A DNA stretch of 13,393 bases, taken from assembly GCA_903930195.1 (NCBI GenBank), contig CAIYXH010000129.1, forward strand, positions 1 to 13,393, written 5' to 3'. This stretch comes from an uncultured Actinomycetes bacterium (lineage in GTDB: Bacteria; Actinomycetota; Thermoleophilia; Gaiellales; Gaiellaceae). The translations under genes and the position numbers were made by a program. Positions 1-5,882 of this stretch are shown one piece after another (within the stretch, counting starts at the first letter, position 1; each line of letters opens with the position of its first letter). The notes beneath the pieces were generated by a model. It searched no databases. It saw only the letters and a list, made by a program, of their open reading frames with translations, and was not told where the DNA came from.

Positions 1-479
1 ACCGGATGGGGATCCCGACACACTGCACCCTGCTCAACGGCCACGTCGAGACCTACGAGGAGCGGATCGACCACATGTTGCGCCTGCGCGACCAGCAGGA
101 CCTCACCGGCGGCTTCCTCGCGTTCATCCCGCTCGCGTTCCACCCGGCGAACACCGTCTTCGAGCGGCGCGGCTTCCAGTTCCAGACCGGCGCCGCCGAC
201 CTGAAGATGCTCGCCGTCTCGCGGCTGATGCTCGACAACATCCCGAACATCAAGGCGTACTGGATCTCGCTGACGATGCCGATCGCGCAGATCGCGCTCC
301 ACTTCGGCGCGAACGACGTGCAGGGGACGCTCCAGCGCGAGGAGATCTTCAAGGCGGCCGGCTCGACGACCGGCGGCGAGCAGAAGCTCGACGAGCTCGT
401 GCGCATGGTGCGCGCCGCGGGCCGCATCCCCGTGCAGCGCGACACGCTGTACAACGAGCTCCGCCGCTGGGAGGTCTAG
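1..479 (+). CDS. mqnE: Aminofutalosine synthase MqnE, C-terminal part (5' end outside window)
   Basis: The reading frame is open from the left edge, and the first Met at position 6 is internal, so this is only the last ~158 codons of a protein usually ~370 residues long. MqnE is a cytosolic radical SAM enzyme that joins SAM with the enolpyruvyl product of MqnA to give aminofutalosine, an early step of futalosine-route menaquinone synthesis. The visible part is the second half of the barrel and C-terminal domain: a TLLNGHVET segment, GGFLAFIPLAFHP, the LAVSRLMLDN helix, KAYWISL, HFGANDVQGT and a final IPVQRDTLYNEL. The FIPLAFHP and KAYW segments separate it from its paralogue MqnC, which has FISWTFQ and SSWV at the same places. 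The radical SAM cysteines lie upstream and cannot be checked. The next gene, mqnA, starts 3 nt after the stop. Confidence 0.9.
   Translation, partial: RMGIPTHCTLLNGHVETYEERIDHMLRLRDQQDLTGGFLAFIPLAFHPANTVFERRGFQFQTGAADLKMLAVSRLMLDNIPNIKAYWISLTMPIAQIALHFGANDVQGTLQREEIFKAAGSTTGGEQKLDELVRMVRAAGRIPVQRDTLYNELRRWEV
469..474 (+). promoter_or_regulatory. Shine-Dalgarno site for mqnA
   Basis: GGGAGG lies inside the last codons of mqnE and ends 8 nt before the GTG at 483. It decides the GTG start of mqnA and shows that this internal operon gene uses ordinary ribosome binding. Confidence 0.75.
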
Positions 480-482
480 CCG

Positions 483-1244
483 GTGATCCGGCTCGGCCGC
501 ATCTCCTACGCGAACATGGCCCCGGTCTTCTTCCGGGTCGACGCGAGCTACGACGAGGTCACCGGCGTGCCGACCGACCTCAACGCGCGGCTCCTCGCCG
601 GCGAGGTCGACACGGCCCCGATCTCGTCGATCGAGTACGCCCGCCACTCCGGCACCCTGCGGCTCCTGCCGAGCCTCTGCGTCTCCTCGGAGGGCGCAGT
701 CGATTCGATCCAGCTGATCTCGCGGCTGCCGCTCGATGCGATCCAGACCGTTGCGGTCACGCCCGAGTCGGCCACCTCGGTCGTGCTGACGAAGGTGCTG
801 CTCCCCGGCGCAACGCACGTCCCGCTCGGCGAGCCGGCCGACGCGAAGCTGCTGATCGGCGACGCCGCGCTCCAGTCGGCCTACGAGGATCCGACGCCGC
901 ACCACGACCTCGGCCGGATGTGGCTCGAGCACACCGGGCTACCGATGGTCTTCGCCGTCTGGGCCGTGCCCGAGCCGGTGCATCCCGGCGTCACCGCGCT
1001 CGAGGATGCGCTCGTCGAGTCGGTGCGCGCCGCGCGCGCCGAGCCCGAGGAGCTCGCCCGCGAGGCCGCCGCGCGCTACGGCTACCCGGCGGGCTTCCTC
1101 GCGCGCTACTTCGAGAAGCTCCGCTACAGCTTCGGCGAGCGGGAGCGGGAGGGACTGATGAAGTTCTTCGAGCTGGCCCACGAGGTCGGCGAGCTCGACG
1201 AGGTGCCGGAGCTGCGCTTCGTCGGAGCGGAGGCGACGGTCTGA
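483..1244 (+). CDS. mqnA: Chorismate dehydratase MqnA
   Basis: A 253-residue protein matching the usual length of MqnA, the first enzyme of the futalosine pathway, which dehydrates chorismate to 3-enolpyruvylbenzoate in the cytosol. Family signatures are present in order: GRISYANMAPVF near the N-terminus, LLAGEVDTAPISSIEYA (~37-53), a central LLIGDAAL, then DLGRMWLEHTGLPMVFAVWAV, all typical of this periplasmic-binding-protein-like fold. The GTG start is set by the GGGAGG ribosome site 8 nt upstream and by the immediate appearance of the conserved IRLGRISY segment. The gene sits between mqnE and mqnC, with 3 nt to mqnE and a TGATG stop/start overlap with mqnC, so all three are almost surely co-transcribed and translationally coupled. 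Confidence 0.95.
   Translation: MIRLGRISYANMAPVFFRVDASYDEVTGVPTDLNARLLAGEVDTAPISSIEYARHSGTLRLLPSLCVSSEGAVDSIQLISRLPLDAIQTVAVTPESATSVVLTKVLLPGATHVPLGEPADAKLLIGDAALQSAYEDPTPHHDLGRMWLEHTGLPMVFAVWAVPEPVHPGVTALEDALVESVRAARAEPEELAREAAARYGYPAGFLARYFEKLRYSFGEREREGLMKFFELAHEVGELDEVPELRFVGAEATV
1229..1233 (+). promoter_or_regulatory. Shine-Dalgarno site for mqnC
   Basis: GGAGG ends 10 nt before the ATG at 1244. It supports that start over the long in-frame extension that runs back through mqnA to about 920. Confidence 0.65.
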
Positions 1245-2344
1245 TGGCCGCCGTCGAGCTCACGACCGGCGCGATCCTCGAGCGGGCGCTCGCCGGAGAG
1301 CGGATCGACGAGATCGAGGCTGTCGCGCTGCTGCGCTCGCGCGACCTCGTCGCCATCGGCCGTGTCGCCAACGAGATGCGGGCGCGCCGCACCGACCCGG
1401 ACAAGATCACCTTCATCGTCGACCGCAACCTGAACTACACGAACATCTGCGTCACCGACTGCGACTTCTGCGCCTTCTACCGCTCGCCCGGCGACCGGCG
1501 CGAGGGCTATCTGCTGCCGAAGCCGATCATCTTCAAGAAGATCGAGGAGACGCTCGAGCTCGGCGGCACCGGCCTCCTGATGCAGGGCGGCCATCACCCC
1601 GACCTCGACGTCGAGTTCTACGAAGATCTCTTCCGCTCGATCAAGGAGCGGTACCCAATCCACCTCCACGCCCTCTCGCCGCCGGAGGTGCAGCACATCG
1701 CGCGCCGGTCGAAGCTCAGCGTCCCCGAGGTGCTCACGCGCCTGCGCGACGCCGGGCTCGACTCGATCCCGGGTGGCGGCGGCGAGGTGCTCGTCGACCG
1801 CGTCCGCGACATCATCGCCCCGAAGAAGACCAAGTCCGCCGAGTGGCTCGGCGTCATGCGCCACGCGCACCGGCTCGGGATGTCGACGACCGCGACGATG
1901 ATGTACGGCCACGTCGAGACGCTCGAGGAGCGCGTCGAGCACATGCGCAAGGTGCGCGAGTTGCAGGACGAGACGCGGGGCTTCCGCGCCTTCATCTCCT
2001 GGACGTTCCAGGACGACGGCAACCGCCTCGGCAAGCTCGTCCCCCGCGAGACGATGCCGACCTCGTTCGACTACCTGCTCACCCAGGCCGTCTCCCGGAT
2101 CTACCTCGACAACATCGAGCACATCCAGTCGAGCTGGGTGACCCAGGGCATGAAGGTCGGCCAGGTCGCCCTCGAGTTCGGTGCCGACGATCTCGGCTCG
2201 ATCATGATCGAGGAGAACGTCGTCTCCGCCGCCGGCACCACCTACCGGGCGACCACCGACGACTTCGTCCGCACGATCAAGGGCCTCGGCAAGATCCCGG
2301 TCCAGCGCGACACGCTCTACCGCGAAGTCAAAGTCTGGAGCTGA
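1244..2344 (+). CDS. mqnC: Cyclic dehypoxanthinyl futalosine synthase MqnC (radical SAM)
   Basis: A 366-residue radical SAM enzyme that cyclises dehypoxanthinyl futalosine to the cyclic form later converted to the naphthoate core of menaquinone. The [4Fe-4S] motif CxxxCxxC is C69, C73 and C76 in CVTDCDFCAFYR. Further family segments are LMQGGHHPDL, HALSPPEV, IPGGGGEVLVDRVR, MMYGHVET, FRAFISWTFQ and the C-terminal GKIPVQRDTLYREV. The start at 1244 shares its A with the mqnA stop (TGATG) and has a GGAGG site upstream. The neighbour mqnE is a paralogue, and the two C-termini align closely. The mqnB (futalosine hydrolase) and mqnD steps are not encoded in this window, so they must lie upstream or elsewhere. 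An inverted repeat begins 5 nt after the stop. Confidence 0.96.
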   Translation: MAAVELTTGAILERALAGERIDEIEAVALLRSRDLVAIGRVANEMRARRTDPDKITFIVDRNLNYTNICVTDCDFCAFYRSPGDRREGYLLPKPIIFKKIEETLELGGTGLLMQGGHHPDLDVEFYEDLFRSIKERYPIHLHALSPPEVQHIARRSKLSVPEVLTRLRDAGLDSIPGGGGEVLVDRVRDIIAPKKTKSAEWLGVMRHAHRLGMSTTATMMYGHVETLEERVEHMRKVRELQDETRGFRAFISWTFQDDGNRLGKLVPRETMPTSFDYLLTQAVSRIYLDNIEHIQSSWVTQGMKVGQVALEFGADDLGSIMIEENVVSAAGTTYRATTDDFVRTIKGLGKIPVQRDTLYREVKVWS

Positions 2345-2348
2345 CCCC

Positions 2349-2378
2349 GTCGGGACAGGTCTTCAGATCTGTCCCGAC
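2349..2378. repeat. Perfect 10-bp inverted repeat (hairpin 1) after mqnC
   Basis: GTCGGGACAG (2349-2358) is followed by a 10-nt spacer and its exact complement CTGTCCCGAC (2369-2378). The spacer can extend the stem by a G-T pair and three or so more pairs around TCT/AGA. It lies 5 nt after the mqnC stop and could terminate or protect the mqn mRNA, but no T-tract follows on the + strand, so a simple intrinsic terminator is not evident. It shares the GGGACAGG start and GTCCC end with the hairpin at 2409-2431. Confidence 0.75.
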
Positions 2379-2408
2379 TGAAGCGGTGCGAGCTGTCGGC
2401 GTTCGACC

Positions 2409-2431
2409 GGGACAGGCCGGAGGCCAGTCCC
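2409..2431. repeat. Second GGGACAG-type hairpin (hairpin 2)
   Basis: GGGAC (2409-2413) pairs with GTCCC (2427-2431) and GGCC (2415-2418) pairs with GGCC (2422-2425), leaving one A-A mismatch (2414/2426) and a GGA loop. Its first eight bases, GGGACAGG, are the same as those inside the left arm of hairpin 1, 30 nt away. The pair resembles a REP/BIME-like unit of two related palindromes in an intergenic space. Whether it is repeated elsewhere in the genome cannot be seen here. Confidence 0.6.
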
Positions 2432-2456
2432 TAACAGAACGCTTCAACCCGTCAGC

Positions 2457-2462
2457 TAGCCT
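2457..2462 (+). promoter_or_regulatory. Possible -10 element (TAGCCT) of the phosphodiester glycosidase gene
   Basis: TAGCCT fits the actinobacterial TAnnnT -10 pattern and lies 11 nt before the ATG at 2474, a distance giving a leaderless or nearly leaderless mRNA. No Shine-Dalgarno is seen before this ATG. No clear -35 is present, so the call is tentative. Confidence 0.4.
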
Positions 2463-2473
2463 CGGCGCGGGTC

Positions 2474-4162
2474 ATGCCTCGCTTCGTTCGTCTTGCCGGC
2501 GCGCTTGCCGCCGCCGCTGCCTGTCTCGTCGTTCCCGCGTCCGCCGACCAGGCGGCGCAGACGCTGCTGCCCGGCGTCACGTTCACCCAGCAGACCGAGC
2601 TGACGCCGCACGGGCCGGTCTCGATCTCCGTCGTGACGATGCCGGCGCCGACGGGGCTCTACTCGCTCGGCCCGGTGCTCGCCGGCAACACGATCAGCGC
2701 GCCGCGTGCGCCGCTGACCGCCATCGAGAAATCGGTCTCCGGTGCGACGGCGGTCGTCGGCGTGAACGGTGATTTCTTCAACGCCTCGAACGGCCAGCCG
2801 AACGGCCTGGTTGTCCAGGGTGGGGCGATCGAGCGGATGCCGGTCGTGGCGCGCTCGTCGATCGGCTTCGACGCGACCGGGAAGATGCTCGTCACCCGCC
2901 TCGGCTTCAACGCCACGTGGCAGGGCAGCGGGCAGCGCCGGCCGATCGCGACGATCAACCAGAAGCCCGGCTCGAACCAGGTCGTCCTCTTCACTCCCGC
3001 CTGGGGTGCGCAGACGCCGGTCGTGCCCGCGAGCGGCGCCGCCGTCGTGATCGAGCCGTTTCCGGCGGCGACCTTCAACACCGACGTGACCGGGCCTGTC
3101 ACCGCAGTGGCCGATCCCGGCGCGATCCCGATCCCCGCCGACGGGGCCGTGCTCGTCGCGACCGGCGCGTCGGCCGCGAAGCTGCAGGCCGAGGCGCCGC
3201 AGGGCCAGTCGGTGACGGTGCGGATCACGATGCCGACCGCGTGGTCGAATGTCGTCACCGGCCTCGGCGGCGGCCCGAGCCTCGTCAAGAACGGCAAGGC
3301 CGTCTTCCACACCTCCGAGAACTTCGACGCCACGGCGCTGACGAACCGCGATGCCCGCTCGGCTGTCGGCCAGCTCTCCGACGGTCGCGTGATCCTCGTC
3401 ACCGTCGACGGCGGCCGGCCCGGTCACAGCATCGGCATGACCACCTACGAGCTGGCGCAGGAGATGGCGAAGCTCGGCGCGGTCACCGCTGCCGGCCTGC
3501 AGTACGGCCCGTACGTGACGACCGCTGCGAACGGTGAGCTCCTCAACCGGCCGAGCGCCGGCGCTGCGAAGCCGGTGAAGGAGGGCCTCCTGCTGCAGTA
3601 CTCGGGCGTGATCGCGGGGGCGCCCTCGCAGCCGGTGCTGACGAAGCCGACCTCCTCCGGCGAGTCGCTCGCCTACACGATCGTCCGTCCCTCGAACGTG
3701 ACCGCGACCGTCGTCGATCCGGCCGGCAACGCGCACCAGGTCGACACCGGGATGAAGCAGCCGGGCACCTATCGCTTTGCCTACACCGCCGTCGACACCG
3801 AGGACGTCTGGCATTGGAACGTCCAGGCCACCGACGACCTTGGCCGGCAGTCGGCCGCGTCGCAGACCTTCACCTACGACCTCACCCTCTCCGGCCTCAG
3901 GGTCGTGGGCGGCACCGGAGCGAAGGTGTCGTTCACCCTCTCGCGCCCGGCCTCGGTCAGCGTGCGGATCGAGGCGACGAACGGGACGACAGTCGACAAC
4001 GTGCCCGCGACGCAGCTCGCCGCGGGTGCGCAGTCGCTCACCTGGGACGGGAACGCCTCGACCGGGGCGATCGCGCCCGCCGGTGGCTACATCGCCGAGG
4101 TCACCGAGACGAGCTCGGTCGGCACCGCCGTCTTCTCGACGCCGTTCACCGTTCGCGGTTAG
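2474..4162 (+). CDS. Exported phosphodiester glycosidase (NAGPA) family protein with altered active-site segment
   Basis: A 562-residue protein. Residues 1-24 form a signal peptide: MPRFVR, an Ala/Leu core, then PASADQ. Residues ~30-380 are a NAGPA-type domain (family of N-acetylglucosamine-1-phosphodiester alpha-N-acetylglucosaminidase), seen in VNGDFFNASNGQPNG (97-111), GGGPSLVKNG (265-274), RDARSAVG (292-299), VDGGRPGHS (311-319) and LLNRPS (356-361). Residues ~385-562 look like Ig-like and FlgD-type modules, ending in a LTWDGNA...PAGGYIAEV segment, as in cell-surface glycan-associated proteins. Just before LLNRPS, family members normally carry a LD(S/G)GGS(S/T)T(M) segment; here residues 342-350 read LQYGPYVTT with no gap, so the Asp, the second Gly and the Ser of that segment are gone. 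It may therefore be inactive or of changed specificity. Location is inferred as extracellular or wall-associated. The start has no Shine-Dalgarno. Confidence 0.87.
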   Translation: MPRFVRLAGALAAAAACLVVPASADQAAQTLLPGVTFTQQTELTPHGPVSISVVTMPAPTGLYSLGPVLAGNTISAPRAPLTAIEKSVSGATAVVGVNGDFFNASNGQPNGLVVQGGAIERMPVVARSSIGFDATGKMLVTRLGFNATWQGSGQRRPIATINQKPGSNQVVLFTPAWGAQTPVVPASGAAVVIEPFPAATFNTDVTGPVTAVADPGAIPIPADGAVLVATGASAAKLQAEAPQGQSVTVRITMPTAWSNVVTGLGGGPSLVKNGKAVFHTSENFDATALTNRDARSAVGQLSDGRVILVTVDGGRPGHSIGMTTYELAQEMAKLGAVTAAGLQYGPYVTTAANGELLNRPSAGAAKPVKEGLLLQYSGVIAGAPSQPVLTKPTSSGESLAYTIVRPSNVTATVVDPAGNAHQVDTGMKQPGTYRFAYTAVDTEDVWHWNVQATDDLGRQSAASQTFTYDLTLSGLRVVGGTGAKVSFTLSRPASVSVRIEATNGTTVDNVPATQLAAGAQSLTWDGNASTGAIAPAGGYIAEVTETSSVGTAVFSTPFTVRG

Positions 4163-4165
4163 GCT
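4160..4165 (+). promoter_or_regulatory. -10 element (TAGGCT) of the DedA gene, overlapping the upstream stop codon
   Basis: TAGGCT matches TAnnnT and ends exactly 6 nt before the GTG at 4172, the spacing expected for transcription that starts at or next to the start codon. Its first three bases are the TAG stop of the glycosidase-family gene. No Shine-Dalgarno is present. Confidence 0.5.
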
Positions 4166-4171
4166 CGCGCC

Positions 4172-4822
4172 GTGACGTCGCTGATCGGCAACCACGGCCT
4201 CGTGGCCGTCTTCCTGCTGATGACCGTCGCGGCCGTGCTGCCTGCTGCCAGCGAGCTGACGATGATCTACGGCGGCGCCCTCGCTTCGGGCGCGCTTGCG
4301 GGCCACATCGCGCTCGGCGGCCACGTCTTCGGGTCCGGTTTCCACGCGTATCTCGCAGTCGTCGTCGCCGGCGTGCTCGGCAACTGGCTCGGCGCGATCG
4401 TCGGCTGGTGGATCGGGATCCGGGGCGGCCATCCGCTGCTCGAGCGCTACGGCCGCTACATCCACGTGACGCCCGAGCGGATCGCTCGCGCCGAGCGCTG
4501 GTTCGACCGCTTCGAGGATGTCGCCGTGCCGCTTGGCTTCGCCACGCCGCTCGTCCGCTCGTTCGTCGCGATCCCGGCGGGGATCCTCGAAGTGCGCCTT
4601 CCGCGGTTCGTCGTCTCGGCGCTGCTCGGGATCGTCGCCTTCTGCGCCGCGATGGGCGGTCTCGGCTGGGCGGTCGGCGCGAGCTGGCACACCGCGCGCC
4701 ATGCGGTCGACTACGTGGAATACGCGATCGTGGTGGGAATCGTGCTCGCCGCGGCGTATTGGTTCGTGCGTCGGCGCCGGTCGACTACGATTCCCTCTGA
4801 TGCCCCCGATTCCCCACGTTGA
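4172..4822 (+). CDS. DedA family integral membrane protein (VTT/SNARE-associated domain)
   Basis: A 216-residue protein with hydrophobic stretches at ~8-26, ~60-82, ~145-170 and ~183-199 and a basic C-terminal tail (RRRR). DedA-family marks are the N-terminal ASELTMIYGGALASG with Glu28, the glycine-rich GNWLGAIVGWWIGIRGG (70-86), and TPLVRSFVAIPAGI (125-138) with Arg129. DedA proteins act in the cytoplasmic membrane in lipid-carrier or phospholipid translocation and pH/envelope homeostasis; several bacterial members recycle undecaprenyl phosphate. In the usual RxxPxxR motif the first Arg is Phe123 here. The GTG start is 9 nt after the previous stop and follows a TAGGCT element. The 3' end overlaps the aminotransferase gene by 23 nt, suggesting co-expression with surface-sugar genes. 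Substrate is not deducible. Confidence 0.88.
   Translation: MTSLIGNHGLVAVFLLMTVAAVLPAASELTMIYGGALASGALAGHIALGGHVFGSGFHAYLAVVVAGVLGNWLGAIVGWWIGIRGGHPLLERYGRYIHVTPERIARAERWFDRFEDVAVPLGFATPLVRSFVAIPAGILEVRLPRFVVSALLGIVAFCAAMGGLGWAVGASWHTARHAVDYVEYAIVVGIVLAAAYWFVRRRRSTTIPSDAPDSPR
4786..4791 (+). promoter_or_regulatory. Possible internal -10 element (TACGAT) for the aminotransferase gene
   Basis: TACGAT ends 8 nt before the ATG at 4800 and lies inside the end of the DedA gene. The ATG has no Shine-Dalgarno, so a leaderless internal transcript is plausible alongside read-through from the DedA gene. No clear -35 is seen. Confidence 0.4.
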
Positions 4823-5882
4823 CGTCAAGGCGCAGTACGCGCCGCTGATCCCCCAGCTCGAGGCGGCGTTCTCGCGCACGCTCGAGACCGGCCGGTTCAT
4901 CTTCGGCCCGGAGGTCGAGGGCTTCGAGCGCGAGGCGGCCGAGTATCTCGGCGTCCAGCAGGGGATCGGTGTCGCGAACGGCACCGACGCGCTCGTGCTC
5001 GTCCTCGACGCGCTCGAGATCGGGGCGGGCGACGAGGTCATCTGCCCGGCGTTCACCTTCTACGCGACGGCCGAGGCGATCGCCCGGGTCGGCGCGATCC
5101 CGGTGTTCGCCGACATCGACCCGGTCTCGCTCAACATCGATCCGGCCGACGTCGAGCTGCGGATCACGCCGAAGACGAAGGCGATCATGCCGGTGCATCT
5201 CTACGGCCGCCCGGCCGACGTCGCCGCGCTCCGCAGCTTCGGCTTGCCGCTGATCGAGGACGCCGCGCAGGCGTTCGGCGCCGCGGGGATCGCGACCAGC
5301 ATCGCCTCCACCTTCAGCTTCTTCCCGACCAAGAACCTCTTCGCGATCGGCGACGGCGGCATGATCGCCGCGAACGACGCCGAGCTCGCCGAGCGGCTGC
5401 GGATGCTCCGGTTCCACGGCTCGCGCGCGAAGAAGACGTTCGAGTACGTCGGCTACAACTCCCGCCTCGACGCCCTCCAGGCCGCGATGCTGCGCATCTT
5501 CCTGCCGCATCTCGACGGCTGGAACGGCGCGCGCCGCGAGGCTGCCGCCCGCTACGCCGAGCTCGGTCTCGGCGAGATCGCGGAGCTCCCGGTCGACGAG
5601 CCCGGGCACGTCTACCACATGTACTGCATCCGCACGACCGAGCGCGACCAGCTCGCCGCCGCGCTGACGGAGGCCGAGATCGGCTTCCAGTCGTACTACG
5701 ACCCGCCGCTCCACCTCCAGCCTGCGCTCGCCTATCTCGGCGGTGCCGCGGGCGATCTGCCGGAGACGGAGAAGGCGTCGGCCGAGAACCTCTGCCTGCC
5801 CATGTGGGGCGGCATCTCCGAGGAGCAGCAGCAGTACGTCGTCGACGTCCTTCGCAAGGCGTCGTCGCTCGTCACGTCGTGA
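4800..5882 (+). CDS. DegT/DnrJ/EryC1/StrS family PLP-dependent sugar aminotransferase
   Basis: A 360-residue fold-type I aminotransferase, the family's normal length. Seen in order: MPPIPHVDVKAQYAPL, FIFGPEVEGFE, the GVANGTDALVLVLDAL phosphate-binding segment (~57-72), PAFTFYATAEAI, the EDAAQAFG segment with Asp154 and Gln157 (cofactor ring contact), then SFFPTKNLFAIGDGG with the Schiff-base lysine Lys178. These enzymes transfer an amino group, usually from glutamate, to a 4- or 3-keto nucleotide sugar. The next gene encodes a FlaA1/PglF-type 4,6-dehydratase and overlaps by 4 nt (GTGA), so the likely reaction is PglE-like: amination of UDP-4-keto-6-deoxy-N-acetylhexosamine. Other keto-sugar substrates are possible. 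The loop between Gly160 and the SFFPTK strand is about five residues shorter than usual. ATG 4800 is chosen because the conserved N-terminus begins there; upstream in-frame codons lie within the DedA gene. Confidence 0.93.
   Translation: MPPIPHVDVKAQYAPLIPQLEAAFSRTLETGRFIFGPEVEGFEREAAEYLGVQQGIGVANGTDALVLVLDALEIGAGDEVICPAFTFYATAEAIARVGAIPVFADIDPVSLNIDPADVELRITPKTKAIMPVHLYGRPADVAALRSFGLPLIEDAAQAFGAAGIATSIASTFSFFPTKNLFAIGDGGMIAANDAELAERLRMLRFHGSRAKKTFEYVGYNSRLDALQAAMLRIFLPHLDGWNGARREAAARYAELGLGEIAELPVDEPGHVYHMYCIRTTERDQLAAALTEAEIGFQSYYDPPLHLQPALAYLGGAAGDLPETEKASAENLCLPMWGGISEEQQQYVVDVLRKASSLVTS

Noticed and set aside
920..1243. Upstream extension of mqnC to a start at 920
   Set aside because: This part overlaps mqnA out of frame, is Arg/Ala low complexity, and the ATG at 1244 has a Shine-Dalgarno and the family's normal N-terminus.
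2456..5056. An 866-codon minus-strand open frame opposite the glycosidase-family and DedA genes
   Set aside because: It is Arg/Asp/Gly-rich low-complexity sequence with no family motif, lies antisense to genes with clear motifs, and long spurious frames are expected at this GC content.
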